From: CAVVNN01 sp963749605
GTDB taxonomy: Bacteria; Actinomycetota; Thermoleophilia; Solirubrobacterales; 70-9
Direction of reading: 5' to 3'
DNA: 64,000 bases
NCBI GenBank assembly: GCA_963749605.1
Contig: CAVVNN010000002.1
Coordinates: 1,116,001-1,180,000, forward strand
This document shows, piece by piece, positions 11,187-19,381 of the stretch; the first letter of the stretch is position 1, and each line of letters opens with the position of its first letter. The notes beneath the pieces were generated by a model. The model saw nothing but the letters and a program-made list of their open reading frames with translations, made no database searches and had not been told where the DNA came from. A program made the position numbers and the translations under genes.

Positions 11187-11237
11187 TCCCTTCACCTTAG
11201 GCGGTCGGGGTTGCGCGCTGCGCTCATCGCCCACAAG

Positions 11238-11391
11238 CATCAGAGGCGCCGGGTTGCCCCGGCGCCTCTCCCCCTGATGAAGCCCCGGCCGGAGGCCCCC
11301 AGTCCAGGCCTCCGGCCGGTGTCGGCTCTCCCTGGCTCTAGCTTGGAAAGCCGACTCTTAAACAACCGCGGCTCTGGGAAGTTGCGCCGCG
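11238..11391. terminator. Cluster of four strong hairpins, terminator or structured RNA
   Basis: Between the rarA stop and DUF1385. Hairpin A: CATCAG/CTGATG (11238-11243, 11274-11279) enclosing AGAGGCGCCGGG/CCCGGCGCCTCT (11242-11253, 11258-11269). Hairpin B: 13-bp perfect stem 11285-11297 with 11307-11319. Hairpin C: GTCGGCT/AGCCGAC (11321-11327, 11349-11355). Hairpin D: CGCGGC/GCCGCG (11367-11372, 11386-11391). This is more structure than a terminator needs; see findings. Confidence 0.55.
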
Positions 11392-11392
11392 A

Positions 11393-12727
11393 TTAAGGTT
11401 GCCTAAATCTCTCCCGTAGAACTTCGAGACGGCGGGCCAGCTCGGTCTCGAATCCGCGGTCGGTGGGCGCGTAGAAGCGAGCGTCTTCGAGACCCTCGGG
11501 AAGCAGCTGCTGGGAGCCGACGCCGTCCGGCTCGTCATGCGCGTAGCGGTAGCCGACGCCGCGGCCGAGCTGCTTGGCGCCGGAGTAATGGGCGTCGCGG
11601 AGATAGTCGGGCGGGGGCTTGGCGCCGTTCTCGCGCACCTCGGCCCGGGCGGCGGAGAGCCCTTTGTAGGAGGCGTTCGACTTCGGCGCCAGCGCCAGGT
11701 AGACGGCGGCCTGGGCCAGGTTCAGCGCGCACTCCGGCAGGCCGACCCGGTCGACCGCCCGCGCCGCGGCGTCGGCGACGAGCAGCGCCTGCGGGTCGGC
11801 GTTGCCGACGTCCTCGGAGGCGAGGACGACCATGCGGCGGGCGATGAAGCGGGGATCCTCGCCACCCTCCAGCATCACCGCCAGGTAGTAGAGCGAGGCA
11901 TCGACGTCGGAGCCGCGGGTCGCCTTGATCCAAGCCGAGATGAAGTCGTAATGCCGGTCCCCCTCGCGGTCGTAGTCGAGCGCCTTGCGCTGCAGCGCAT
12001 CCTCGATCGCGGCGACGTCGACCGCCTCCCCATGCGATCGCTCCACCGCCCGCTCCAATGCCGACAGCGCCACCCGCGCATCCCCACCCGAGCGGTGCGC
12101 GAGCATCTCCAACGCCGCATCCTCGACCGGCGGCGGATCGGCCAGCCCCTGCTCGCCGTCGCCCAGCGCCCGCCGCAGCAGCTCCTCCACCTGATCCGGC
12201 TCCAGCGGTCGCAGCTCATAGATCTGGCAACGGGAGAGCAGAGCCGAGTTGACCTCGAAGTAAGGGTTCTCGGTGGTCGCCCCGATCAAGGTGAGCAGCC
12301 CCTCCTCGACCGCCGGCAGCAGCGCGTCCTGCTGCGCCTTGTTGAAGCGATGGATCTCGTCCAGAAAGAGAACCGTCGGCCGCCCGCTTCCCAGCCGCCG
12401 CTCCCGAGCCCTCTCGATGACGGCGCGGATCTCGGCCCGCCCCGCGTTGACCGCCGACTCCTCCTCGAAGGCCCCCTCCGCCCCGGCCGCCGCGATCCGC
12501 GCCAGCGTCGTCTTTCCCGATCCGGGAGGCCCGTAGAGGATGGCGCTGTGGGGATGACCGCTCTCGATCGCGGTCCGCAGCGCCGACCCCGCGCCGAGGA
12601 TGTGCTCCTGCCCCACCAGCCGATCGAGCGAATGCGGCCGCATCCGCACCGCCAACGGCGCATCAAGCTCAGCCACCTCCGGCTGGCGGGGGCTGCTCTC
12701 GCCGGTATCGAATAGCCGGTCAGCCAC
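11393..12727 (-). CDS. rarA: Replication-associated recombination protein A (MgsA-like AAA+ ATPase)
   Basis: 444 residues, full length. Walker A GPPGSGKTT (about residue 66), Walker B TVLFLDEIHRFNKAQQD, sensor 1 LIGATTENPYFEVNSALLSR, and the C-terminal tetramerisation region (DPRFIARRMVVLASEDVGNA, YLRDAHYSGAKQLGRGVGY). Acts at stalled replication forks. The GTG start at 12727 is preceded by CATACT ending 7 bases upstream, a possible leaderless promoter. Transcribed divergently from the aldehyde dehydrogenase. Confidence 0.93.
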   Translation of the reverse strand: MADRLFDTGESSPRQPEVAELDAPLAVRMRPHSLDRLVGQEHILGAGSALRTAIESGHPHSAILYGPPGSGKTTLARIAAAGAEGAFEEESAVNAGRAEIRAVIERARERRLGSGRPTVLFLDEIHRFNKAQQDALLPAVEEGLLTLIGATTENPYFEVNSALLSRCQIYELRPLEPDQVEELLRRALGDGEQGLADPPPVEDAALEMLAHRSGGDARVALSALERAVERSHGEAVDVAAIEDALQRKALDYDREGDRHYDFISAWIKATRGSDVDASLYYLAVMLEGGEDPRFIARRMVVLASEDVGNADPQALLVADAAARAVDRVGLPECALNLAQAAVYLALAPKSNASYKGLSAARAEVRENGAKPPPDYLRDAHYSGAKQLGRGVGYRYAHDEPDGVGSQQLLPEGLEDARFYAPTDRGFETELARRLEVLRERFRQP

Positions 12728-12789
12728 TGAGCTGAGTATGACCGTGAAGATCGGACGCTGGAGAGGGCCCCTGGCGCCCTCAACACCCC

Positions 12790-12795
12790 TAGACT
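12790..12795 (+). promoter_or_regulatory. -10 element TAGACT, probably leaderless
   Basis: TAGACT ends 6 bases before the ATG at 12802, and there is no ribosome binding site. No good -35 is visible. Confidence 0.4.
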
Positions 12796-12801
12796 GACCT
12801 C

Positions 12802-14397
12802 ATGGAGATCGCCACGCAGAGCCCCCCCGCCCAGTCCACCCTGGAGTCGTTCAACCCCGCCACCGGAGAGTTGGTCGGCTCGGTTGCCACGATCACGCCC
12901 GAGCAGGTCCAGGCCGTCGTCGACGACGTAGCCCGGATCCAACCGGCCTGGGCCGAGCTGAGCCTCGCCGGCCGCGCCCGCTACATGCGCCGCGCCGCCG
13001 ACGCGCTGCTCGACGAGATCGACGAGATCGCCGACCTGCTCGTCGCCGAGCAGGGCAAGCCGCGGGTCGAGGCCTACACGATGGAGCTGCTGCCGACGGT
13101 CGACGCGCTGCACTGGTGCGCCAAGGCGGGCCCGAAGATCCTCGCCGACGAGAAGGTGCGGATGTCGCAGGCCTTCCTGCTGAGCAAGAAAGGCCACTTC
13201 TCCTACGAGCCGATCGGCGTGGTCGGGGTGATCGCCCCCTGGAACTACCCCTGGTCGATCCCCTTCGGCGAGGTCGCAATCGCGCTGATGGCCGGCAACG
13301 GCGTCGTCTTGAAGCCGGCCAGCCTGACGCCGCTGCTGGGCGAAGCGATCCGCCGCGTCTTCGAGAAGGCCGGCCTGCCGGAGGGCCTGGTTCGGGTCGT
13401 CCACGGCGGCGGCGCGGTCGGCGACGCCCTCGCCAAATCCAGCGTCGGCAAGGTCTTCTTCACCGGCTCGGTCGAGGTCGGCCGCAAGGTCGGCGAGGTC
13501 TGTGCCCAGCAACTGAAGGGCTCGGTCCTGGAGCTGGGCGGCAAGGACCCGATGATCGTCTGCGCCGACGCCGACCTCGACAACGCGATCTCCGGCGCGG
13601 TCTGGGGCGGTTTCGCCAACGCCGGCCAGACCTGCTCGGGGATCGAGCGGGTCTACGTCGTGCGCGAGGTGGCGGACCGCTTCGTCGAGGGCGTCGCCGG
13701 CGAGGCGCAGAAGCTGCGGCTCGGCAACCCGGCCGAGTGGGAGACGGAGATCGGGCCGATGACCTCCGACGGCCAGTACGAGATCGTCGTCGACCTGATC
13801 GAGGACGCCGTCGCCTCCGGCGCAACCATGCTCTGCGGCGGAGCGACGGAGGTCGCCGGCCTCCCGGGCAAGTTCGTCGCCCCGACCGTGCTGACCGGGG
13901 TCACGCACCAGATGCGGATCATGAAGGAGGAGATCTTCGGCCCGGTGCTGCCGATCGTCGTGGTCGAGAGCGAGCAGGAGGCGATCGACCTCGCCAACGA
14001 CTCCGAGTTCGGCCTCGGCGCCTCGGTTTGGACCAAGGACCGCCAGAAGGGCGAGCGGATCGCCCGCCGGATCGAATCGGGCATGGTCTGGATCAACGAC
14101 CACTCCTTCAGCCACGGCGCCTGCCAGTGCTCGTGGGGCGGGGTCAAGGACTCCGGCGTCGGCCGCTCGCACTCCAAATTCGGCTTCTACGAGTGCGTCA
14201 ACATCAAGATGAACGCCTGGGAGCCCGGCCTCGCCCGCGACTTCTGGTGGCACCCCTACGACGGAACCCTCGGCGAGGCGGTGCGGGCCTCGGCGAAGCT
14301 CCTCTACGGCAAGGGCGCAACCCGGTCGAGGGCCCTGCGCGAGGGCGCGGCGCCACTGCTGAAGGTCGGCGGACGCACCCTGCGCAAGCGCCGCTGA
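12802..14397 (+). CDS. NAD(P)-dependent aldehyde dehydrogenase
   Basis: 531 residues, intact. ALDH motifs: VIAPWNYPWSIPF, FTGSVEVGRKV (coenzyme fold), LELGGKDPMIV with general-base Glu, FANAGQTCSGIERV with catalytic Cys, and MKEEIFGPVLP. It has about 50 residues beyond the usual end, rich in basic residues (GRTLRKRR), so it may associate with membrane or partner protein. Resembles the succinate-semialdehyde / long-chain ALDH branch; the substrate cannot be fixed from sequence. A perfect 9-bp hairpin terminator follows. Confidence 0.88.
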   Translation: MEIATQSPPAQSTLESFNPATGELVGSVATITPEQVQAVVDDVARIQPAWAELSLAGRARYMRRAADALLDEIDEIADLLVAEQGKPRVEAYTMELLPTVDALHWCAKAGPKILADEKVRMSQAFLLSKKGHFSYEPIGVVGVIAPWNYPWSIPFGEVAIALMAGNGVVLKPASLTPLLGEAIRRVFEKAGLPEGLVRVVHGGGAVGDALAKSSVGKVFFTGSVEVGRKVGEVCAQQLKGSVLELGGKDPMIVCADADLDNAISGAVWGGFANAGQTCSGIERVYVVREVADRFVEGVAGEAQKLRLGNPAEWETEIGPMTSDGQYEIVVDLIEDAVASGATMLCGGATEVAGLPGKFVAPTVLTGVTHQMRIMKEEIFGPVLPIVVVESEQEAIDLANDSEFGLGASVWTKDRQKGERIARRIESGMVWINDHSFSHGACQCSWGGVKDSGVGRSHSKFGFYECVNIKMNAWEPGLARDFWWHPYDGTLGEAVRASAKLLYGKGATRSRALREGAAPLLKVGGRTLRKRR

Positions 14398-14399
14398 AC

Positions 14400-14424
14400 G
14401 GCCCCGGCGCGACCTGCCGGGGCC
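14400..14424 (+). terminator. GC hairpin after the aldehyde dehydrogenase
   Basis: GGCCCCGGC (14400-14408) pairs perfectly with GCCGGGGCC (14416-14424), loop of 7. No T tract. It lies 3 bases after the stop and between convergent genes. Confidence 0.6.
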
Positions 14425-14439
14425 TCAGGGCGGAGGCGA

Positions 14440-14811
14440 TCAGCCGCCTTTGATGACGATCGTCTTCGAGGTCGCGGCGCCGCAGCTCCCGGATGCCTTC
14501 ACTTCGGCGTAGATCTTGAAGGGCAGCTGGCCCTTGAAGTGGAGGCCTTCGGGACCGACTTTCCAGCGGCCCTGTTCGTCGGAGGTATCCCGACCGAGCA
14601 CACCGTGGCCCTGCTGCTTCAGCACCACCGTGCGGTCGGCGACGCAGGAGCTGCTCGGCGACTTGACCTTGCCGAAGTAGCCGTAGGCGCTGATCTGCAG
14701 GGTCGTCTTCGCGCTCGCCGCCGCTCCCATCGGAGCGATGACAGCCGCCGCGAGCAGGCCCGCCGACGCCAGGATCGCCAGTCCGACTCTCGCCCTAGTG
14801 CCTCTGTTCAA
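14440..14811 (-). CDS. Small secreted protein
   Basis: 123 residues, function not recognised. A signal peptide (RVGLAILASAGLLAAAVIAPMGAAA) is followed by a beta-rich domain with three Cys (SSSCVADRTVVLKQQG, SGSCGAATSKT) and GRWKVGPEGLHFKG, resembling transthyretin-like or carboxypeptidase-regulatory modules. The TTG start at 14811 is supported by AAGGAGG (reverse strand, 14818-14824) six bases upstream. Confidence 0.65.
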   Translation of the reverse strand: MNRGTRARVGLAILASAGLLAAAVIAPMGAAASAKTTLQISAYGYFGKVKSPSSSCVADRTVVLKQQGHGVLGRDTSDEQGRWKVGPEGLHFKGQLPFKIYAEVKASGSCGAATSKTIVIKGG

Positions 14812-14903
14812 TGCATTCCTCCTTGCCGAGACCGCGCCGCGGCCATGAACGAAAACGTACGGCGCCAGCCTAGACGGTCACAATCCCCGCAGTGGAGCCC
14901 GGC

Positions 14904-15560
14904 ATGGGGACAGACGAGGCGGCGCTGAGCCTTGCCGGGCTGCGGCGCGACTTCGGCGAACGCACGGCCCTGGCCGGGGTCACGTTGGAGCTGCCCCCCG
15001 GCCGGTCGCTGGTCGTGCTCGGCGCAAACGGGGCCGGAAAGACGACGCTGCTGCGCATTCTCGCCGCGCTGCTGCGGCCGAGCGGCGGCGAGGCGCGGGT
15101 GCTCGGATGCGAGCTGCCGAGGGAGGCCTGGAGGCTGCGCGGCCGGATCGGCTACCTCGGCCACGAGCCGCTGCTCTACCGCGACCTGACCGGGCGCGAG
15201 AACCTGCGCTTCCACGCCCGCCTGCACGGGGTCGCCGGCGAGCGGGCCGAGGAGCGCATCGCCGAGCTGCTCCGCCGCATCGGGATCGAGCGCCGCGCCG
15301 ACGACCGGGTCGCCGACCTCTCCGCCGGGATGCGCCAGCGCCTCGCCGTCTGCCGCTGCGTCCTGCACGAGCCCGAGCTGCTGCTGCTCGACGAGCCCGA
15401 CTCCAACCTCGACGCCGAGGGGCGGGAGCTGGCACGAAGGCTGATCGGCCCCGGGGGCGGTCGCACCCGGGTCCTCGTCACCCACGACCCCGAGCGCTTC
15501 CTGCCGGAGGCCGACCAGGTGCTGCGGCTGGGAATCGGCGAGGCGGCGGCGGTTTCGTGA
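14904..15560 (+). CDS. ccmA: Heme exporter ATP-binding protein CcmA
   Basis: ATPase of the cytochrome c maturation system I exporter. Walker A LGANGAGKTTLLR, signature LSAGMRQRLAVCR and Walker B LLLLDEPDSNLDAEG; about 218 residues, as expected. The ATG at 14904 has GGAG 6 bases upstream; a GTG at 14892 is possible. The stop overlaps the ccmB GTG (GTGA). The order ccmA-B-C-D then hemA supports the assignment over a generic ABC ATPase. Confidence 0.85.
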   Translation: MGTDEAALSLAGLRRDFGERTALAGVTLELPPGRSLVVLGANGAGKTTLLRILAALLRPSGGEARVLGCELPREAWRLRGRIGYLGHEPLLYRDLTGRENLRFHARLHGVAGERAEERIAELLRRIGIERRADDRVADLSAGMRQRLAVCRCVLHEPELLLLDEPDSNLDAEGRELARRLIGPGGGRTRVLVTHDPERFLPEADQVLRLGIGEAAAVS

Positions 15561-16237
15561 CCCCCTCGCGCGCCGCCTTCGCGGCGATCCTCGCCAAGGA
15601 CCTGCGCTCGGAGCTGCGCACCCTGCAGTCGCTGCCGGCGATGGCGCTGTTCGCGGTCACGACCTTCGTCATCTTCCGCTTCGGCCTCGACCGCACCGCC
15701 CTCTCCGGCAGCCTCGCCGCCGGCGTGCTCTGGGCCACGCTGCTGTTCGCCGCGGTGCTCGGCGTCAACCGCCTCTTCGTCGCCGAGCGGGAGGAGGGCG
15801 GCTTCGACGCGATCCGCCTCGCTCCGATCGACCGCACCGCCCTGTTCGCCGCCAAGGCCGCCGCGCTCCTCGTCTACCTGCTGGCGCTGGAGCTGATCGT
15901 CGTCCCCGTTTTCACCCTCTTCTTCCTCGACTCGGCCGCCGCCTGGCCGCCGCTGGCCGCGGTCCTGGTCCTCACCGACCTGGGTCTCGCCGCCACCGGC
16001 ACGCTGATCTCCTCGATGGCGGTGCACTCGCGCGCCCGCGACCTGCTGGTGCCGCTGGTGCTGCTGCCACTGGTGGTGCCGCTGATGATCGCCGCCACCG
16101 GCGCAACCGAGCCGCTGCTGGCCCTGGGCGGTCCCGGTTACCACCGCTTCGGCACCTGGCTGACGGTCCTCGGCCTATACGATCTGATCTTCGGCCTGGT
16201 CGGATACGCGGTGTTCGACTTCCTCCTCGAGGACTGA
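15557..16237 (+). CDS. ccmB: Heme exporter membrane protein CcmB
   Basis: 226 residues, six predicted membrane segments, beginning VTPSRAAFAAILAKDLRSELR, a family-typical cytoplasmic start. VLGVNRLFVAEREEGGFDAI and VPLVLLPLVVPLMIAATGAT match CcmB. Forms the permease with CcmA. The GTG start overlaps the ccmA stop, so translation is coupled. Confidence 0.87.
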   Translation: MTPSRAAFAAILAKDLRSELRTLQSLPAMALFAVTTFVIFRFGLDRTALSGSLAAGVLWATLLFAAVLGVNRLFVAEREEGGFDAIRLAPIDRTALFAAKAAALLVYLLALELIVVPVFTLFFLDSAAAWPPLAAVLVLTDLGLAATGTLISSMAVHSRARDLLVPLVLLPLVVPLMIAATGATEPLLALGGPGYHRFGTWLTVLGLYDLIFGLVGYAVFDFLLED

Positions 16238-16266
16238 GCGCCCCCGCTTCCACCGCGACGAAACGC

Positions 16267-16989
16267 ATGTACGGCAAAGGACTGAGACCACTCTCGATCG
16301 CGACCGTCGTGGCGATCGCCCTCGCGTTCTCCCTTGTCTTCTTCTACGCGCCCTTGGATGCCGACCAGGGCTTCGTCCAGAAGATCTTCTACCTGCACGT
16401 GCCGCTGGCGATCACGGCGCTGGTCGGCTTCATCGTCGGCGGCGTCTTCGCGATCGCCCACCTGCGCAGCGGCGACCGCCGCTGGGACGCCTACTCCTAC
16501 GTCTCGATCCACATGTCGGTGGTCTTCGGCGTCGCGGTGCTCCTCACCGGCTCGATCTGGGCCAAGGCCTCCTGGGGGCACTGGTGGGTCTGGGACGAGC
16601 CGACGCTGGTCAGCTTCCTCATCGTCTTCCTCCTCTACGCGACCTACTACCCCTTCCGCTACGCGATCGAGGACCCCGAGCGCCAGGCCCGCTACGCCTC
16701 GGTCTTCGCGGTCACCGCGGGGGCCTTCGTGCCGCTCAACTTCCTCGCCGTGCGGCTCGCCCAGAGCCTCGTCCATCCGCGCGTCTTCGCCACCGCCAAC
16801 GGCGGGTTGCCCGGGTCGATGATGCTCACCTTCCTCGCCTGCCTGACGGCGATCGCGCTGCTCTGGGTCACCCTGGTCAAGTTCGAGCTGACCGCGAAGA
16901 GCGCCTCGGGTCAGGTGAAGCGGCTGCGCCGCGCCCTCGACGCGCCGGCGCCCGGCGCCGCCTCGCGGATCGCCCCGGAGGTGAGCTAG
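16267..16989 (+). CDS. ccmC: Cytochrome c biogenesis protein CcmC
   Basis: 240 residues, six membrane segments. The heme-handling WWD motif is WGHWWVWDEPTLVSF (about residues 99-113), flanked by conserved His (FYLHVPLA, VSIHMSVVF) that act as heme ligands in the family. It loads heme onto CcmE in system I; no ccmE, ccmF or ccmH is in the window. The soluble C-terminal tail of about 35 residues is longer than usual. Confidence 0.88.
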   Translation: MYGKGLRPLSIATVVAIALAFSLVFFYAPLDADQGFVQKIFYLHVPLAITALVGFIVGGVFAIAHLRSGDRRWDAYSYVSIHMSVVFGVAVLLTGSIWAKASWGHWWVWDEPTLVSFLIVFLLYATYYPFRYAIEDPERQARYASVFAVTAGAFVPLNFLAVRLAQSLVHPRVFATANGGLPGSMMLTFLACLTAIALLWVTLVKFELTAKSASGQVKRLRRALDAPAPGAASRIAPEVS

Positions 16990-17181
16990 GTGCCCGCGCT
17001 GCCCCTCGACGAGGCCGGCCGCTATGTCGCCGGCGCCTACGTCGTCTTCCTCGCCCTGATCGTCGTCTACGTCGCGATCATGGCGGCCAAACTGCAGCGG
17101 ATCGAGCGCGAGCTGCGCGAACTGGCCAGCTTCGCCGAGCAGGGCAGCCGCGAGCCGGAGCGCGAGGAGGTCGGCGTCTGA
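16990..17181 (+). CDS. ccmD: CcmD-like small membrane protein
   Basis: 63 residues from a GTG immediately after the ccmC stop. One membrane segment (AGAYVVFLALIVVYVAIMA) followed by a basic/acidic helix (KLQRIERELRELA), the typical CcmD layout. CcmD helps release holo-CcmE from CcmABC. The stop overlaps the hemA start (TGATG). Confidence 0.75.
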   Translation: MPALPLDEAGRYVAGAYVVFLALIVVYVAIMAAKLQRIERELRELASFAEQGSREPEREEVGV

Positions 17182-18509
17182 TGTCTGAGTTATTGGCCCT
17201 GGGCGTCTCCCACAAGACCGCGCCGCTGGAGCTGCGCGAGCGGCTCTCGCTGACCGAGGGGCGCGCGGTCGGCGCGCTGCGCGAGCTGACCGAGGCGGCC
17301 GGCATCCACGAGGCGGCCGCGATCTCCACCTGCAACCGCACCGAGCTCTACCTCGTCGTCTCCGACTCGGTCGACGCCGAGTCGACGGCGCTCGGCGTGC
17401 TCACCCGCCAGGCCGAGATTCGCCCCACCGAGCTGCTGGGCCACCTCTACTCGCTGCGCTCCGGCGAGGCCGCTCGTCACCTGCTCCACGTCACCGCGGG
17501 CCTCGACTCGATGATCGTCGGCGAGGCCGAGGTCCAGGGCCAGGTCAAACGCGCCTACGAACTGGCTCTGGTCGAGAACGCGACCGGGCCGATCCTCAAC
17601 CGGCTCTTCCGCGCCGCTCTCACCGCCGGCGGCCGCGCCCGCCAGGAGACCGGGATCAGCGAGAAGGGCCTCTCGATCCCCTCGGTTGCGGTCGAGCTCG
17701 CCCGCCGCACGCTCGGCGATCTCGGCGAGCGCCGCGTGTTGGTGATCGGCGCCGGCGAAACCTCCGAGTTGGTCGCCCGCGCCCTCCTCGCCCGCGGCGT
17801 AACCACCGTCTTCGTCGCCAACCGCCACTACGACCGCGCGATCGGGCTCGCCGAGCGCTTCGAAGGCACCGCGATCCGCTTCGACGAGCTGCCGGAGCAG
17901 CTCGCGGCGGCGGACATCGTCGTCTCCGCGACCAACTCCCCGCACCACATCGTCGAGCGCGACGACATCGCCGAGGTGATGTCCGGCCGAGACGGGCGCC
18001 CGCTGCTGTTGGTCGACATCGCCGTGCCGCGCGACATCGAGCCCGCCTGCCGCGAGATCGCCGGCGTCAGCCTCCACGACATCGACGACGTGCAGCAGAT
18101 CGTCGAGCGCAACGCGAGCGGTCGCGAGGCCGAGGCGAAGCTGGCCGAGCGGATCATCGAGGTCGAGCTGGACCGCTTCGAGCGCTGGCTCGCCTCGCTC
18201 GAGGTGGTGCCGACGATATCCGCGCTGCGTGAGCAGGCCAACGAGGTCGTACGACGGGTGCTGGCCGAGAACGGCCCCCGCTGGGAGAGCCTCAGCGAGG
18301 CCGACCGCGAACGGGTCGACGCGATGGCGAAGGCGATCGCCTCCCGCCTCCTGCACGAGCCGACCCTGCGCATGAAGCGCTCCGCCGGCAGCGACGACGC
18401 CTACCTGTACGTGAGCGCGCTGCGCGAACTGTTCGGCCTCGACCCAGAGACCGAGCCGGAGGCCGAGGGCGGAGCGAAGGTAACCGAGCTGCGCCGCAAA
18501 GCCACTTGA
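17181..18509 (+). CDS. hemA: Glutamyl-tRNA reductase
   Basis: 442 residues. First step of C5-pathway tetrapyrrole synthesis, reducing glutamyl-tRNA(Glu) to glutamate-1-semialdehyde. Contains the nucleophile Cys in ISTCNRTELY (about residue 50), GLDSMIVGEAEVQGQVK, NADPH-binding VLVIGAGETSELVA, and the C-terminal dimerisation helix. The start overlaps ccmD and the stop overlaps hemC, so heme synthesis and cytochrome maturation genes form one transcription unit. Confidence 0.95.
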   Translation: MSELLALGVSHKTAPLELRERLSLTEGRAVGALRELTEAAGIHEAAAISTCNRTELYLVVSDSVDAESTALGVLTRQAEIRPTELLGHLYSLRSGEAARHLLHVTAGLDSMIVGEAEVQGQVKRAYELALVENATGPILNRLFRAALTAGGRARQETGISEKGLSIPSVAVELARRTLGDLGERRVLVIGAGETSELVARALLARGVTTVFVANRHYDRAIGLAERFEGTAIRFDELPEQLAAADIVVSATNSPHHIVERDDIAEVMSGRDGRPLLLVDIAVPRDIEPACREIAGVSLHDIDDVQQIVERNASGREAEAKLAERIIEVELDRFERWLASLEVVPTISALREQANEVVRRVLAENGPRWESLSEADRERVDAMAKAIASRLLHEPTLRMKRSAGSDDAYLYVSALRELFGLDPETEPEAEGGAKVTELRRKAT

Positions 18510-19381
18510 CGCTGCGCATCGCCACTCGCGGCAGCGCGCTCGCCCTCGCTCAGGCGGGCCGGGTGGCGGAGATGCTGGGCGGGGCCGAGCTGGTGCAGGT
18601 CTCCTCAGACGGCGAGCCGGGCGACAAGGCGCGCTTCGTGCGCGGGGTCGAGCGGGCGCTGCTGCGAGGCGAGGCCGAGATCGGCGTCCACTCGGCCAAG
18701 GACCTCCCCGCCGAGATACCCGACGGCCTGGCGATCGCCGCCGTCCCGGCGAGGGAGAGCCCGGCCGACGCCTGGATCGGCGCAGGGGCCTCGCTCGACG
18801 ACGTCCCCGAGGGGGCTCGCGTCGGCACCGCCAGCCTGCGCCGCCGCGCCCAGCTCCTCGCCGCCCGCCCGGACCTGCGCGTCGAGGAGCTGCACGGCAA
18901 CGTCGACACGCGGCTGCGGCGGCTGCAGGAGGGCGCGCTGGACGCGATCGTGCTTGCCGTCGCCGGGCTGCGGCGGCTGGATCGCGAGGGAGAGATCTCC
19001 TTCCCGATTCCCACCGATCGGATGACCCCGGCGCCGGGCCAGGGCGCGCTGGTTCTGCAGAGCCGAGAGGGGGACGAGACGAGCGCCGCGGCCGCCGCCG
19101 AGATCGGCGAGGAGACCGCCCTGCGAGAGCTGACCGCGGAGCGGGCCGCAGTCGCCGTGCTCGAGGCGACCTGCACGACCCCGATCGGCGTCCACGCCCG
19201 GGTTGACGGCGACCGGATCGCCGTCGACGCCTTCGTCGGCCTCCCCGACGGCAGCGAGTGGATCCGCGATCGAGTCGAAGGCGAGGCCGAGCAGCCGGGC
19301 GCCATCGGCGCCCTCCTCGCCGAGCGTCTCCTCGCCGCCGGCGCCCGCGACATCCTCGACCGCGCGGAGGCGGCGGCGTGA
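18506..19381 (+). CDS. hemC: Porphobilinogen deaminase (hydroxymethylbilane synthase)
   Basis: 291 residues from a TTG that overlaps the hemA stop (TTGA). Motifs: RIATRGSALALAQA, HSAKDLPAEIPDGL, LHGNVDTRLRRLQEGALDAI, and the dipyrromethane cofactor Cys in LEATCTTPIGVHA. Slightly shorter than the usual 305-315. The stop overlaps the next GTG. Confidence 0.94.
   Translation: MTLRIATRGSALALAQAGRVAEMLGGAELVQVSSDGEPGDKARFVRGVERALLRGEAEIGVHSAKDLPAEIPDGLAIAAVPARESPADAWIGAGASLDDVPEGARVGTASLRRRAQLLAARPDLRVEELHGNVDTRLRRLQEGALDAIVLAVAGLRRLDREGEISFPIPTDRMTPAPGQGALVLQSREGDETSAAAAAEIGEETALRELTAERAAVAVLEATCTTPIGVHARVDGDRIAVDAFVGLPDGSEWIRDRVEGEAEQPGAIGALLAERLLAAGARDILDRAEAAA

Noticed and set aside
12286..14253. 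Minus-strand open frame of 655 codons
   Set aside because: Antisense to an intact aldehyde dehydrogenase.
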